A stretch of 64,000 bases of DNA from Candidatus Poribacteria bacterium (GTDB lineage: Bacteria; Poribacteria; WGA-4E; GCA-2687025): assembly GCA_018644665.1 (NCBI GenBank), contig JABGQA010000113.1, forward strand, positions 124,001-188,000, in the 5' to 3' direction. The notes beneath the pieces are model-generated. The model ran no database searches and was not told the DNA's origin. It saw nothing but the letters and a program-made list of their open reading frames with translations. The position numbers and the translations under genes are program-made. The number at the start of each line of letters is the position of its first letter. Within the stretch, counting starts at the first letter, position 1. Shown one piece after another: positions 7,914-16,591 of the stretch.

Positions 7914-9152
7914 ATGCCACATCCAGCCGAGCACATTCAGTCCAACGCAGACCGCCTGTGCGCCCTGCTACAGGAACTCGTGCGCGTACCCACGGTCAAC
8001 CCGCCCGGCCGCAACTACGCGCAGATGGTCGACCTCCTCCGGGCGAAGTGTGCCGCGCTCTCGATGTCGACCGAAGTCCTGGACGTACCCACGGAGGAGG
8101 CGATCCGGGTCGTGCCGCATGCCGACGAGTTCCCGCGTCTGAACCTCCTCGCTCGCTGGGACGTGGGGGCGGCGAGGACGGTGCACTTCAACTCGCACTA
8201 CGACGTCGTGCCCGTGTCGCAGGGGTGGTCGCGCGACCCTTTCGACCCAACGATCCAGGGCAAGTGGCTCTACGGGCGTGGCTCGGACGACATGAAGGAC
8301 TCCGTCGCCGCGACGCTCACAGCGATCGAAGCGCTGCAGCGGTCCAACGTGGCGCCGGCGTTCAACGTCGAGTGCTCGTTCACCGCCGACGAGGAGATCG
8401 GCGGCGACCTCGGCGCCGGGTACATCGCCAAGCACGGGCACATCCAAGCCGACTACATCGTCAACTGCGAGGGCGGTACCGGGCTCGACATCGGCTGTGG
8501 ACACAACGGCGTTCTGTGGCTGGAGATCACCGTGAAGGGCAAGGCCGCGCACGCCTCGCGTCCCGACAACGGCCTCAACGCATTCGAGAAGATGGCGGAG
8601 TTGGTACTGAGGCTGCGAGGACTTAACGACGCATTCGAGGAGCCGGCCAGAGCCTTCGTGACGCCGAGTGGGGCGTCGCGGCGCCCGACGATCAACATGG
8701 GTGGCGTGTTCGGCGGGTCGGAGGGCGACAAGGAGAACACGGTGCCCGCCCGCGCGACGTTCACGATCGACCGGCGCATCCTACCCAACGAGACGCTGAA
8801 GTCCGCCGAGAGCGAACTCCGCCGCGCCATCGCCGACGCGTGCGCGGCGATCCCGGATCTGCGCGTGGACGTCCGCCGGACGCTGGGTATCGAGCCCTGC
8901 CTGGTCGACCACGAGCATCCGTTCGCTGAGGCGTTCGGAGGCGCTGTGCGATCCGTCCGCCGGAGCCCGGTCCGGTACAACGTCACGACGGGATTCACGG
9001 ACCTGCACTTCCTCGTGCAGGGCGGCAAGCCGGGCGTGGGTTACGGGCCGCGTGGGCAGGGCGCCCACGGCGCGAACGAGCGCGTTCGCATCGCGGACCT
9101 CGTCCAGACGGCGAAGATCTACGCGGAGTTCATGGAGAACGCGGACTTCTAA
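7914..9152 (+). CDS. M20-family metallopeptidase/amidohydrolase (ArgE/DapE type)
   Basis: Zinc-dependent deacylase or dipeptidase, cytoplasmic, 412 residues. The M20 metal and catalytic motifs are seen in order: HFNSHYDVVPV (His 95, Asp 97), YGRGSDDMKD (Asp ~125-126), FTADEEIGG (Glu 160/161), and a C-terminal GAHGANERV containing the last metal His. The middle part has the lid/dimerisation domain (GKAAHASRPDNGLNAFEKM). Family relatives include acetylornithine deacetylase, DapE and carboxypeptidases. Absence of arg or dap genes nearby leaves the substrate open. Its TAA stop overlaps the stop of the convergent CRTAC1 gene. Confidence 0.88.
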   Translation: MPHPAEHIQSNADRLCALLQELVRVPTVNPPGRNYAQMVDLLRAKCAALSMSTEVLDVPTEEAIRVVPHADEFPRLNLLARWDVGAARTVHFNSHYDVVPVSQGWSRDPFDPTIQGKWLYGRGSDDMKDSVAATLTAIEALQRSNVAPAFNVECSFTADEEIGGDLGAGYIAKHGHIQADYIVNCEGGTGLDIGCGHNGVLWLEITVKGKAAHASRPDNGLNAFEKMAELVLRLRGLNDAFEEPARAFVTPSGASRRPTINMGGVFGGSEGDKENTVPARATFTIDRRILPNETLKSAESELRRAIADACAAIPDLRVDVRRTLGIEPCLVDHEHPFAEAFGGAVRSVRRSPVRYNVTTGFTDLHFLVQGGKPGVGYGPRGQGAHGANERVRIADLVQTAKIYAEFMENADF

Positions 9153-10810
9153 GGGGTATCGAAACCCCACTGCCGCGTCAGTCCCTCGCCCTCGACGACC
9201 TCAATGGTCTGCCCGGCCGCGACGTGGTTGTAGCTATACGCGCGTCCCGATGGAAACGCGACATCTACGCGGGTCGCTGTCTCCGCAGCTCCGAGACCGA
9301 AGGTCAGAGCCGCCTCGCTCTGCGAGCAGTAGCTCCCTCCGGCGCGCGCGGCCTGGGTCTGCGTGTCCTCGCCCGCGACGACGGTGACCAACGCGCCGAT
9401 GGCATCCGCGCTCGACCTGTCACCGCGCAGTTGCACGCGAAGCGCATTCGCCGCGGAGCTGTCGTTCCGATACACGCGCGCGCGCCCACCGTTGGACGTC
9501 ATCACGACATCGAGGTCGCCGTCACCATCGAGGTCGCCGTACGCGGCTCCCCGCCCTACCAGGGCGTCCGTGAAGCCGGCGGACTCCGCGACGTCCTCGA
9601 ACCGCGCGCCGCCCTCCAGGTTTCGGAACAGGTGCGGCCGCTGTTCGTAGTGGACCTTCTCCTGCACCGCGTTGATGTCGTTCTCGACGTGCCCATTCGC
9701 GACGAACATGTCCGGCCAGCCGTCGGAGTCGGCGTCGAAGAAGAAGCACCCGAACGCCAACGTCAGGAACGACGCGGACCCCAACTGCGTGGGAGCGGCG
9801 ACGTCGATGAAAAGGCCGTTCCCCTCGTTGTGGAGCAGGCTGATCATCTCGTTTGCGAAGTTCGCCACCACCAGACTGGGGCGACCGGACCGGTCGAAGT
9901 CGGCGGCGTCGACGCCCATGCCCGCCCGCGCGATTCCGCTCTCGTCGAAGGCGACTCCGGCGAGCATGCCGATCTCCTCGAAGGCTCCGTCGCCGATGTT
10001 CTCGTACAGCTTGTCCGGCTCGGTGTCGTTCGACACGAAGATGTCCGGGCGCGCGTCGCCGTTGTGGTCGAACGCAACGACGCCGAGGCTCTTGCTCGTG
10101 GCGTCCTCGACGCCCGCGGAGGCGCTGACGTCGGAGAACGTGCCGTTGCCGTGGTTGCGATAGAGGATGTCGCTCACGCCGTTGTACGACTCCGGCGTGC
10201 AGTAGGACTTCTTGACGCCGTCCAGCGTGCAGAAGATGTCGGTTTCCACGGACCATTCGACGTAGTTGCAGACGTACAGGTCGAGCAGGCCGTCGCCGTC
10301 GTAGTCGAACCACGCTGCGCTCGTCGCCATCGATGGGTTGCCTAGGCCAGCCTCGGCCGTGACGTCCGTGAACACCGCGTCGCCGTCGTTGCGGAACAGG
10401 CGGTCCGGGCCGAGGCAGGTCACGTACACGTCCCGGTCGCCGTCCTGGTCGTAATCGCCGACCGCCACGCCGAGCCCGTACATCGCCTCCTCGAACCCGG
10501 ACCCCACGGTCTGGTCGGCGAAGACGCCGCCAACGTTGCGGTAGAACGCCGCCGTAGGGGGGTCGCCGCGTCCCTGGCTCGCCCAGTGGGTGGAATTGAC
10601 AAAGAGCAAGTCGAGGTCGTCGTCGCCGTCGGCGTCGAACACGGCCACCCCGCTGCCCATCGTCTCAGGCAGGTACTTCTGGCCGAACGCCCCGTTGGTG
10701 TGCGTGAAGTCCACGCCCCACTCGGCGGTGACGTCGGTGAAGCGGATATCGGCGCGCGCGATCGTGGCGGTCAACACGCAGGCGGCAATGACCCCTATAG
10801 CCTTACGCAA
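9149..10810 (-). CDS. Exported CRTAC1-like FG-GAP/ASPIC-UnbV repeat protein
   Basis: Secreted calcium-binding beta-propeller protein, 553 residues. A signal peptide (to about ARA, residue 20) is followed by repeated FG-GAP/VCBS units with DxDGDxDLD-type loops (DADGDDDLDLLF, DYDGDGLLDLYV, DHNGDARPDIFV, DADSDGWPDMFV, DLDGDGDLDVVM). The C-terminal ASPIC/UnbV domain ends in VDVAFPSGRAYSY and GQTIEVVEG. The start is TTG 10810, supported by AGGGGG about 7 bp upstream, and it lies 8 bp inside the preceding hydrolase gene, so it is translationally coupled. CRTAC1 proteins often accompany TPR and cytochrome proteins in Acidobacteria- and Planctomycetes-like genomes. Function unproven. Confidence 0.9.
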   Translation of the reverse strand: MRKAIGVIAACVLTATIARADIRFTDVTAEWGVDFTHTNGAFGQKYLPETMGSGVAVFDADGDDDLDLLFVNSTHWASQGRGDPPTAAFYRNVGGVFADQTVGSGFEEAMYGLGVAVGDYDQDGDRDVYVTCLGPDRLFRNDGDAVFTDVTAEAGLGNPSMATSAAWFDYDGDGLLDLYVCNYVEWSVETDIFCTLDGVKKSYCTPESYNGVSDILYRNHGNGTFSDVSASAGVEDATSKSLGVVAFDHNGDARPDIFVSNDTEPDKLYENIGDGAFEEIGMLAGVAFDESGIARAGMGVDAADFDRSGRPSLVVANFANEMISLLHNEGNGLFIDVAAPTQLGSASFLTLAFGCFFFDADSDGWPDMFVANGHVENDINAVQEKVHYEQRPHLFRNLEGGARFEDVAESAGFTDALVGRGAAYGDLDGDGDLDVVMTSNGGRARVYRNDSSAANALRVQLRGDRSSADAIGALVTVVAGEDTQTQAARAGGSYCSQSEAALTFGLGAAETATRVDVAFPSGRAYSYNHVAAGQTIEVVEGEGLTRQWGFDTP

Positions 10811-11513
10811 GCGTTCCCCCTGGTTCGAGCGTGATGATCTCGACGTCCATCCCGGCCGTCGCGGATACGAGCTGCTCGGGCGTGCCCGTCAGCATGTCGA
10901 ACGTGCCGTGGTGGATCGGGATGACCGCCTCGACACCGATGAGTTCGATGGCGCGGGCAGCTTCGCGCGGCCCCATCGTGAACCGATCGCCGATGGGCAG
11001 CATCGCCAGGTCAGGCCGGTACATGTCGCCGATGAGCCTCATGTCGCCGAACACGCCCGTGTCCCCGGCGTGGTAGATGCTGTAGCCGTTGGGGAATTCC
11101 AACACGAATCCCGCGGCCTCGCCGGCCGGGATCATCGTGCCGTCGTCCTCGGTGATGGTCGAGCTGTGGAAGGCGTGCGTCATCGTGATGCGCAGGCCGT
11201 CCACGTCGACGGTGCCACCCTTGTTCATTGGACTGAAGTTCTGCGCCCCCTTCGACTCGAGGTACTGGTAGATCTCGTAGATGCACACCACGGTCGGCTG
11301 ATGCGCGAGGCACAGCGCCACCGCATCCGAGAAATGGTCGGTGTGGCCATGCGTGATCAGCAGCGTGTTGAGCTGGTCGAGCGTCTTGTGCTCGTCGGGA
11401 CACACGGGGTTGGGCGTCAGGAATGGGTCGATCACGATCACGTGTCCGTCGTGGTCGATACGGAAGGTCGAGTGTCCGAGCCACGTGATGCGAATGCCGT
11501 TGTTGAGGGTCAT
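10803..11513 (-). CDS. Metallo-beta-lactamase-fold hydrolase, UPF0173/UlaG-like
   Basis: Predicted cytoplasmic metal-dependent hydrolase of 236 residues, matching the size of the UPF0173 (YtkL/UlaG-like) family. The metal-binding HxHxDH is THGHTDH (His 55, 57, Asp 59, His 60). Further ligands are in ITMTHAFHSS, YHAGDTG and IPIHHGTFD. A strong GGAGG lies 8 bp before the ATG. It is third in a four-gene minus-strand operon and its end overlaps the CRTAC1 start. Substrate unknown. Confidence 0.88.
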   Translation of the reverse strand: MTLNNGIRITWLGHSTFRIDHDGHVIVIDPFLTPNPVCPDEHKTLDQLNTLLITHGHTDHFSDAVALCLAHQPTVVCIYEIYQYLESKGAQNFSPMNKGGTVDVDGLRITMTHAFHSSTITEDDGTMIPAGEAAGFVLEFPNGYSIYHAGDTGVFGDMRLIGDMYRPDLAMLPIGDRFTMGPREAARAIELIGVEAVIPIHHGTFDMLTGTPEQLVSATAGMDVEIITLEPGGTLA

Positions 11514-11543
11514 CGCGCAGATCCTCCGGTCGGGAGATGCCGC

Positions 11544-12362
11544 TCAAGGGATGAACGGGAAGAGAGCGTGCAGGTTGTCGTCGGTCAGGGACGAGCCGTA
11601 TTCACATCCCTCGAACGCTTCCGCGTATGCGACCGCCGCGCCGCGTTCCGCGCCGTACAACGCCATGAGCTTATCCCGCCACCGATCGCCCTCGCTGCGC
11701 CGGCCCCAGCGCTCACCGAGCCACGCGCGACGCGCGGTCTCGCCCTCTGGCACGTCATCGAGGTAGCCGCCGTTGTATGGCAGCCACTCGTAAACCTGCG
11801 ACGTGTGGCAGTGGAGCATGTCCAGCTTCCGCTCGTGCACTGAGCCGATGTCCACGACGACAGTGGGCGTGAACGGCAGAGGCTTGCGGAACCCGTCGCT
11901 CAGGTACGCGATGACGGGATTCCGGCGCATGTGCGGCACGTCCGCGCACACATTCGGCACGGTCACCATGTACGCAGAGTCCTGTACGAGGATCGACGTG
12001 TATCGGTGGTCGGGGTGGTAGTCGTTCGGGCGGTGCGTGAGGATCAGGTCCGGGTCGAACTCGCGGATGAGCCGGATGATGTCTTTGCGGATGTCGAGGG
12101 TCGGCTCGAGTTCGCCGTCGTGATTGTCCAGCGTGATGTACTCGATGCCCGCGATCTCGCCCGCCGACCGGGCCTCGAACGCGCGGCGCCGCGCCAACGA
12201 CGCGCCGCCTTCGTCCTGATGCCCTGCGTCGCCGTTCGTGACGGACACGAACTTCACGCGATGGCCGAGCGCCGCCCACATGATCGCCACGCCACCGGCT
12301 TTGATGTCGCAGTCGTCGGGGTGCGCCCCGAACACCATGATGCCGAGAGGGTCTGAACTCAA
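11544..12362 (-). CDS. LmbE/PIG-L family N-acetylglucosaminyl deacetylase-like protein
   Basis: Zinc-dependent deacetylase fold that usually removes acetyl groups from GlcNAc-type conjugates (MshB, BshB, PIG-L). It shows FGAHPDDCDIKAGG (His 14, Asp 16, Asp 17) and the third ligand in NDYHPDHRYTS. 272 residues from TTG 12362. This start is chosen because AAAGGA lies 8 bp upstream and TTGA overlaps the stop of the cytochrome gene. No thiol-biosynthesis partner genes are seen, so a bacillithiol or mycothiol role is not indicated. Confidence 0.9.
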   Translation of the reverse strand: MSSDPLGIMVFGAHPDDCDIKAGGVAIMWAALGHRVKFVSVTNGDAGHQDEGGASLARRRAFEARSAGEIAGIEYITLDNHDGELEPTLDIRKDIIRLIREFDPDLILTHRPNDYHPDHRYTSILVQDSAYMVTVPNVCADVPHMRRNPVIAYLSDGFRKPLPFTPTVVVDIGSVHERKLDMLHCHTSQVYEWLPYNGGYLDDVPEGETARRAWLGERWGRRSEGDRWRDKLMALYGAERGAAVAYAEAFEGCEYGSSLTDDNLHALFPFIP

Positions 12363-15235
12363 CGCGCGTCTCCTTTGCCGTGCGCCGCGAAGGCGGTCTC
12401 GCCGTCTCGTGCTGCCCACGCTTCGGGCGACATGCCCGGCGCTTCCATGTGGTAGTGCTCGCGGATCGCCTGTCGTTCTAGGTTGAGGTGTGGATACTTG
12501 CGGCGGGCCGCGCCTGTGATCGCCTGTGATGACTCGTCCGCTTTGAACCGCAGGTACAACGCCTGGTGGCGGCGCGCCGCCTCCCGGTCACTCATGCCCT
12601 GGTAGCAGAGCATCAGGTTGTAGTGGGCCATGAGGTTCTCAGGGTCGACGCCCAACGTGGTGTTGAAGGTCTCGATCGCATCCGCGAACTCCCGCTTCAG
12701 GAATAGCGCGTGTCCGATGCTGTTCAACACGCGGCCGTCGAGCGGGTACTGCGCCAACGTTACGCGCAACTGCGCGATGGCCTCGTCGAAGTCGCCCCTG
12801 CGTCGGTGGACCTGCGCCATGAAGTAGTGCGCCTTCCCGCGGTGCGGGTTGGCTGCGGGCGTTGCGTCCAGCAGGCGGAGCGCCTCGGTCAGCCGCGCCT
12901 CCGCCGTGGCGAGATCGCCTTCCTGGAGCGCGGCCCGCGCGACGTTCACCCACCCGTCGGGGTACTCCGGGTCCATGCGTGTGACCTTCTCGAACACCTC
13001 GCGCGCGCCCTTTAGGTCACCCTGTAGCAGCAGCCCGATGCCATAGTCGTTCCACCGCTCCCGGCGCGCCTTCGTCTCGACCGTCGCCGGCGGCGCGGGG
13101 TCGGTGTCCGCGTCAAACACCCGGATCGTTGCGGTGTCCTGCGCGATGCGGATGATTGGGAGGGTTGGGATGCGCTTGATCTCCCCGGCCACGTCGCTCG
13201 TATCGCCGGTGAACTCCCACGCGCGACTGTCGTGGTCGCGGCCGTGCGACGCGTCGTCGGCCGGCACGCCGGCATACGAGAACTGCGTGTTGAATCGGTC
13301 GAACTTCCGGTAGAACAGCGTCGCCTCGACCTGCAGTTCCGAGCCGCAGTCGTCCGGGACGTCGAGCCGGAAGTGCACCGTGTCCGCCGCCCCCGGCGGG
13401 ATACCCCGCGCGTACAGGAGGGTTCTCGCGGCCCACGCGTTCCGCTTGTCGATGATGTTGCCCGCCGCGTCGAGCAGCGCCGCGCGATAGAAATGCGCCC
13501 CACGATCCACGCTCCCGTTCGGTTCGATGCCGCCGGAGTGCAGGATCGTGCGACCGGTCTCGTCACGGACGACAAGCTCTACCCAGACGTCGAACGCGTC
13601 GAACGTGCCGCCGGGGAACCGATGCCCGACGCCACGCGTCCGTACCACGACCGACAGCCGCGCCGAGTCGCCCCGGCGGATGACGCCGCCGATGGCCCCC
13701 AGTGGCGCTGTGATCTTGTCGACATCCATCCCCGCGCCGCCGGAGGCGCCGCTCACGAGGCCGGTTTCGTCGCCCGAGAGCGAGAACGTCGTCTGGCCCC
13801 GGCCCTGTACCGTGGGATTCGCGCGGTCCACGGCGTCGCCGATGGTCAGCCCAAACACGTCCAGCGTTACGATGTTCGACTGCAGGAAGTCGGTCGTCGC
13901 TCGCTGCTGGTCTGGCATGCCCCAGGCGTGGGGGAGCGCCGTATTGGCGGCGGGAAAACGGTGTGAGTGCACCTGCCCGTCGATGTTCCCCGCGTCGTCC
14001 GACGGCAGCAGGGGCATGTGGCAGTCGTTGCACTTTCTCGGCTCGGCGGGGTAGTAGAACGCCAACGCGCCGCGGCCGGACACGCCGCTGGAGTGCCAGG
14101 CGTCGTACTCATTGAACCCACGAATCCAGCGGAAGTCGTTCACCGGCGCGTCGAGGTGCACCTTGTGGCACGTCGAGCAGAACTCGGACGACTGTTCAGT
14201 GTGAAACGGTTTCATGAACGTCTTCGCGTGCGGCGCCGGGTCGAGCTTCACGACGTAATCATGCAGCGCCTTCGTGAGCGGATTCTCGACGGCCGCGAAG
14301 CGGTGCATCGTGGGGTACTCGTAGACCATGGCGTTGTTGCCCATGGTGCTCTTCACGTGGGATATCGAGTGGCACGCGGCGCACCCAAGACCCGCGTGCG
14401 CCTCGGGCATGTCCATCTGTTCGGCCATAGGCTTCGTCCACCGGCCGCTCAGCAGGACCGCCGGGTCGTGGCAGCCGGCGCACCACTTGGACGGCTCGAT
14501 GTCGCCCTGCATCTCCTGCATATAGGTGATAGAGCTGCGGTACCACTGGTTGTTGAACGACGAGAACCGGTGCGCCGACCCGAGCCACTGCTCGTAGATG
14601 TCCGGGTGGCATCCCGCCTCGCCGCAGCGCGCGGAGTTCATGAAGAACTCTGATGGGATGAACTCGCCGTCGGCGGTCTCAACCGAGGACGGGAAGAAGG
14701 GACTGTCCTCGCCGCGCGTGTTCTCGCCGGCCATGTCCGAGGGCGGGAGCGATGGGTTCGCGATCTCATAGGACCCGTACGCCGCGCCCGACCCAGCCAT
14801 CTCGCGCGTCGCGTTCTCAGGCAGCGCGCGACCCGCTCCCGCGACAACCACGGCCGCCACGGCGGCGTACGCGGGCAGCTTCCACATGCCGCGCGTTCCG
14901 ATCGCCCATGGCAGGAGCACGGCGGCGCCGACGCCGGCCACCATGTGCGCGTTGACGACGTCGCGGTAGGGGCTCGTCCCGCCCAGCACTGCGATCGCCA
15001 AGCCGCTGAGCGCCGTCAGTCCGACGACCGCCGCGGCCCCACGCGCGCCTGGGGTCCCCCGCAGCACGCCTCTCACGACGCGCCGGCCCAGCAGCACGCA
15101 GAACGCGATGCCCACGGCCCAGTGTACAAGCACCACGAGGATGTACGCGATGGTCGCGTCGTCGCGCCCGAAGAGCACCGCGGCCGTTACGAGGAGAGTG
15201 GCCCACAGGGCCCCGTGCCATCGCCGATCGAGCAT
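12359..15235 (-). CDS. Membrane-anchored multihaem cytochrome c with C-terminal TPR domain
   Basis: Predicted inner-membrane protein with a periplasmic electron-transfer domain, 958 residues. The N-terminal ~135 residues hold about five hydrophobic helices. There follow five haem-binding sites: one CX4CH (CGEAGCH, residue 204) and four CxxCH (CAGCH 252, CAACH 285, CSTCH 353, CNDCH 402). The middle (about 450-700) looks beta-rich (VGHRFPGGTFDAFDVWVEL). The C-terminal 200 residues are TPR repeats (GDLKGAREVFEKVTRMDPEYPDGW, GDFDEAIAQLRVTL). ATG 15235 has GAGG upstream and is preferred over TTG 15262. It heads an operon with LmbE, hydrolase and CRTAC1 genes. No terminal reductase is present, so electron donor and acceptor are unknown. 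Confidence 0.9.
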   Translation of the reverse strand: MLDRRWHGALWATLLVTAAVLFGRDDATIAYILVVLVHWAVGIAFCVLLGRRVVRGVLRGTPGARGAAAVVGLTALSGLAIAVLGGTSPYRDVVNAHMVAGVGAAVLLPWAIGTRGMWKLPAYAAVAAVVVAGAGRALPENATREMAGSGAAYGSYEIANPSLPPSDMAGENTRGEDSPFFPSSVETADGEFIPSEFFMNSARCGEAGCHPDIYEQWLGSAHRFSSFNNQWYRSSITYMQEMQGDIEPSKWCAGCHDPAVLLSGRWTKPMAEQMDMPEAHAGLGCAACHSISHVKSTMGNNAMVYEYPTMHRFAAVENPLTKALHDYVVKLDPAPHAKTFMKPFHTEQSSEFCSTCHKVHLDAPVNDFRWIRGFNEYDAWHSSGVSGRGALAFYYPAEPRKCNDCHMPLLPSDDAGNIDGQVHSHRFPAANTALPHAWGMPDQQRATTDFLQSNIVTLDVFGLTIGDAVDRANPTVQGRGQTTFSLSGDETGLVSGASGGAGMDVDKITAPLGAIGGVIRRGDSARLSVVVRTRGVGHRFPGGTFDAFDVWVELVVRDETGRTILHSGGIEPNGSVDRGAHFYRAALLDAAGNIIDKRNAWAARTLLYARGIPPGAADTVHFRLDVPDDCGSELQVEATLFYRKFDRFNTQFSYAGVPADDASHGRDHDSRAWEFTGDTSDVAGEIKRIPTLPIIRIAQDTATIRVFDADTDPAPPATVETKARRERWNDYGIGLLLQGDLKGAREVFEKVTRMDPEYPDGWVNVARAALQEGDLATAEARLTEALRLLDATPAANPHRGKAHYFMAQVHRRRGDFDEAIAQLRVTLAQYPLDGRVLNSIGHALFLKREFADAIETFNTTLGVDPENLMAHYNLMLCYQGMSDREAARRHQALYLRFKADESSQAITGAARRKYPHLNLERQAIREHYHMEAPGMSPEAWAARDGETAFAAHGKGDAR

Positions 15236-15285
15236 GGAGATCCTCGGGAGCAACGAAGGCAAGCGGCGGTACGTCAGCGTGGTCG

Positions 15286-15314
15286 ATGGTAACGAGAAGA
15301 GACGGGCATGGCAA
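15286..15314 (-). promoter_or_regulatory. Predicted sigma-70 promoter of the cytochrome operon
   Basis: Minus-strand TTGCCA (15314-15309, 5 of 6 to consensus) and TACCAT (15291-15286) are separated by 17 bp, about 50 bp before ATG 15235. Confidence 0.5.
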
Positions 15315-15361
15315 CGACCGGGAAGGCGTTACGACCGGCCGTGCGCCCGCACGGTCCGGCA

Positions 15362-15805
15362 TCACGCGGGCGTGGTTGGAGCGCGGCGGTACCCAAGTTT
15401 CTCGGCGACGCGGATCATCGCGGCGTTGTGACTCATAGTCGAGGTGGTCGCCCGTGGGACGCTCCGGAGGATGTGCGCGGTGATCAACGAACAGACCGCC
15501 GTCGCGATCCCCCGCCCGCGGACGGACGCCAGAGTTCCCACCGCCACCAGGCCCCACGCGTCCGCTGAGTACGTCCAGAACCCCGCCATGCACCGCAGAC
15601 GTCCATCCTCGACGTACCCGGCGTAGCGGTAGCCTTCGGCTTCTATCTCGGCCCAGCCTTCGGGCGTGTTGGGTTCCACGCCGTTGTCCACGAAGTGCCG
15701 ATCCAACAACGCGGCGTCCTCGGTGACACTGAGCCAGCGCACGCCCGGCGCCGCGACGCCGCGGAACGTGTCGCAACGGCATTCGAACTCCACTACATGG
15801 CTCAT
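15362..15805 (-). CDS. GNAT-family N-acetyltransferase
   Basis: Acetyl-CoA-dependent acyltransferase of 147 residues. The acetyl-CoA pyrophosphate loop is VRGRGIATAVCSLI, preceded by the beta-4 strand LVAVGTLASV. A later stretch, MSHNAAMIRVAEKLGYRR, is the typical GNAT C-terminus. CGGAG lies about 8 bp before the ATG. It precedes the cytochrome operon on the same strand with a 126-bp gap containing a promoter, so it is probably a separate unit. Substrate unknown. Confidence 0.85.
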   Translation of the reverse strand: MSHVVEFECRCDTFRGVAAPGVRWLSVTEDAALLDRHFVDNGVEPNTPEGWAEIEAEGYRYAGYVEDGRLRCMAGFWTYSADAWGLVAVGTLASVRGRGIATAVCSLITAHILRSVPRATTSTMSHNAAMIRVAEKLGYRRAPTTPA

Positions 15806-15878
15806 CGAATGCTCCGTGGCGTTCGCGGCCGGCTGCTACGCGTGGGGCGCCGGCGATAGAGAGGGGCTACCCGCGGGA

Positions 15879-16160
15879 CTACTCGTCGGCTGGCAGCCGC
15901 CGCGCGGCGCCATCGGCTGGACCGGTGCGGGGCCGCGCGTCGTCGACCATGAGAGTGAGGTCCGCCACGTGCTCCCGCAGTTGCTTGACCTCGTGGAGCA
16001 CCGCGTCGATCCGCTCGCCGGTGTCTCCGGCCATGCGTTCCTCGGCGCGAGCCAACTGCTTCCTCTTCCGTGCACCACCGATGAGCAGGCCGGCTCCGAA
16101 ATTCACCACGGCCGTGAGCAGCAGGAGAAGGAGGATGACGCCATCGGGAGGGATGTGCAT
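15879..16160 (-). CDS. Small single-pass membrane protein with cytoplasmic helical tail (paralog A)
   Basis: 93 residues from ATG 16160. One N-terminal transmembrane helix (GVILLLLLLTAVVNFGAGLL) is followed by a basic stretch (GARKRKQ) and an amphipathic helix (LARAEERMAGDTGERIDAVL, then KQLREHVADLTLMVDDA). The helix is clearly homologous to the tail of the protein at 21983-22240: both contain AEERMA, a G/DxR(I/M)(D/E)A(V/I)L segment, LR-HVAD(L/I)TL and a Pro-rich end. The family is not one I recognise. The two copies bracket the sensory genes, which suggests a link with signalling, by context only. Confidence 0.75.
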   Translation of the reverse strand: MHIPPDGVILLLLLLTAVVNFGAGLLIGGARKRKQLARAEERMAGDTGERIDAVLHEVKQLREHVADLTLMVDDARPRTGPADGAARRLPADE

Positions 16161-16208
16161 CGTTGGCCTTCCGGGACTCAGTCTGCGCAGCCGTTCGCGA
16201 CTGGCCAC

Positions 16209-16237
16209 ATGCTACTCACCGGGGAGACTCGCGGCAA
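16209..16237 (-). promoter_or_regulatory. Predicted promoter of small membrane protein A
   Basis: Minus-strand TTGCCG (16237-16232), 17-bp spacer, TAGCAT (16214-16209), about 50 bp before ATG 16160. The same TAGCATG -10 region precedes the paralog at 22240. Confidence 0.5.
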
Positions 16238-16591
16238 CGAGGCCCTTCTGGCGCGATTTGGTTGCCGGTCTGGACCCGGGCGAATCCCCGGTTGTGGCGT
16301 GCAGCCGCGCGCTCGCCTGGCACGCGCTTGTCGTGCCCCCCAGTGGCTCGGCCGGCGCCGTCTGCGCCGTTGTCCCCCGTACGGCCGCAGGCTATCGCTT
16401 GCGTGGAGCCCCGCCCCGGGACACGGTGAATCCTCTCTGTGTACGGCGGGAATATGGGGCGCCATCGCGGTCGGGTTGCGCTTGGCTACTCGTTGTGGAA
16501 GAACTAGGCGTCAGGGAATACACGGCAGGGCTTCGCACCGTATGCGGCAGTTGTCAGCGCGTGGTTGCGACAGAGGATGATAGGGGAGCCG
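16238..16591. other. Non-coding gap before the sensory genes
   Basis: About 350 bp without a credible gene: frames here have no family resemblance and no ribosome site. It holds the upstream edge of the minus-strand promoter above and presumably the promoter for the receiver-pseudokinase gene, though I find no good -10/-35 pair on the plus strand. A short CCGGG/CCCGG hairpin with CGAAT loop lies near 16278-16295. No tRNA or riboswitch consensus is seen. Confidence 0.5.

Noticed and set aside
9224..11843. Long plus-strand frames (373 and 417 codons) opposite the CRTAC1, hydrolase and LmbE genes
   Set aside because: No motif or ribosome site. The minus-strand genes are convincing, so these are complementary-frame artefacts.
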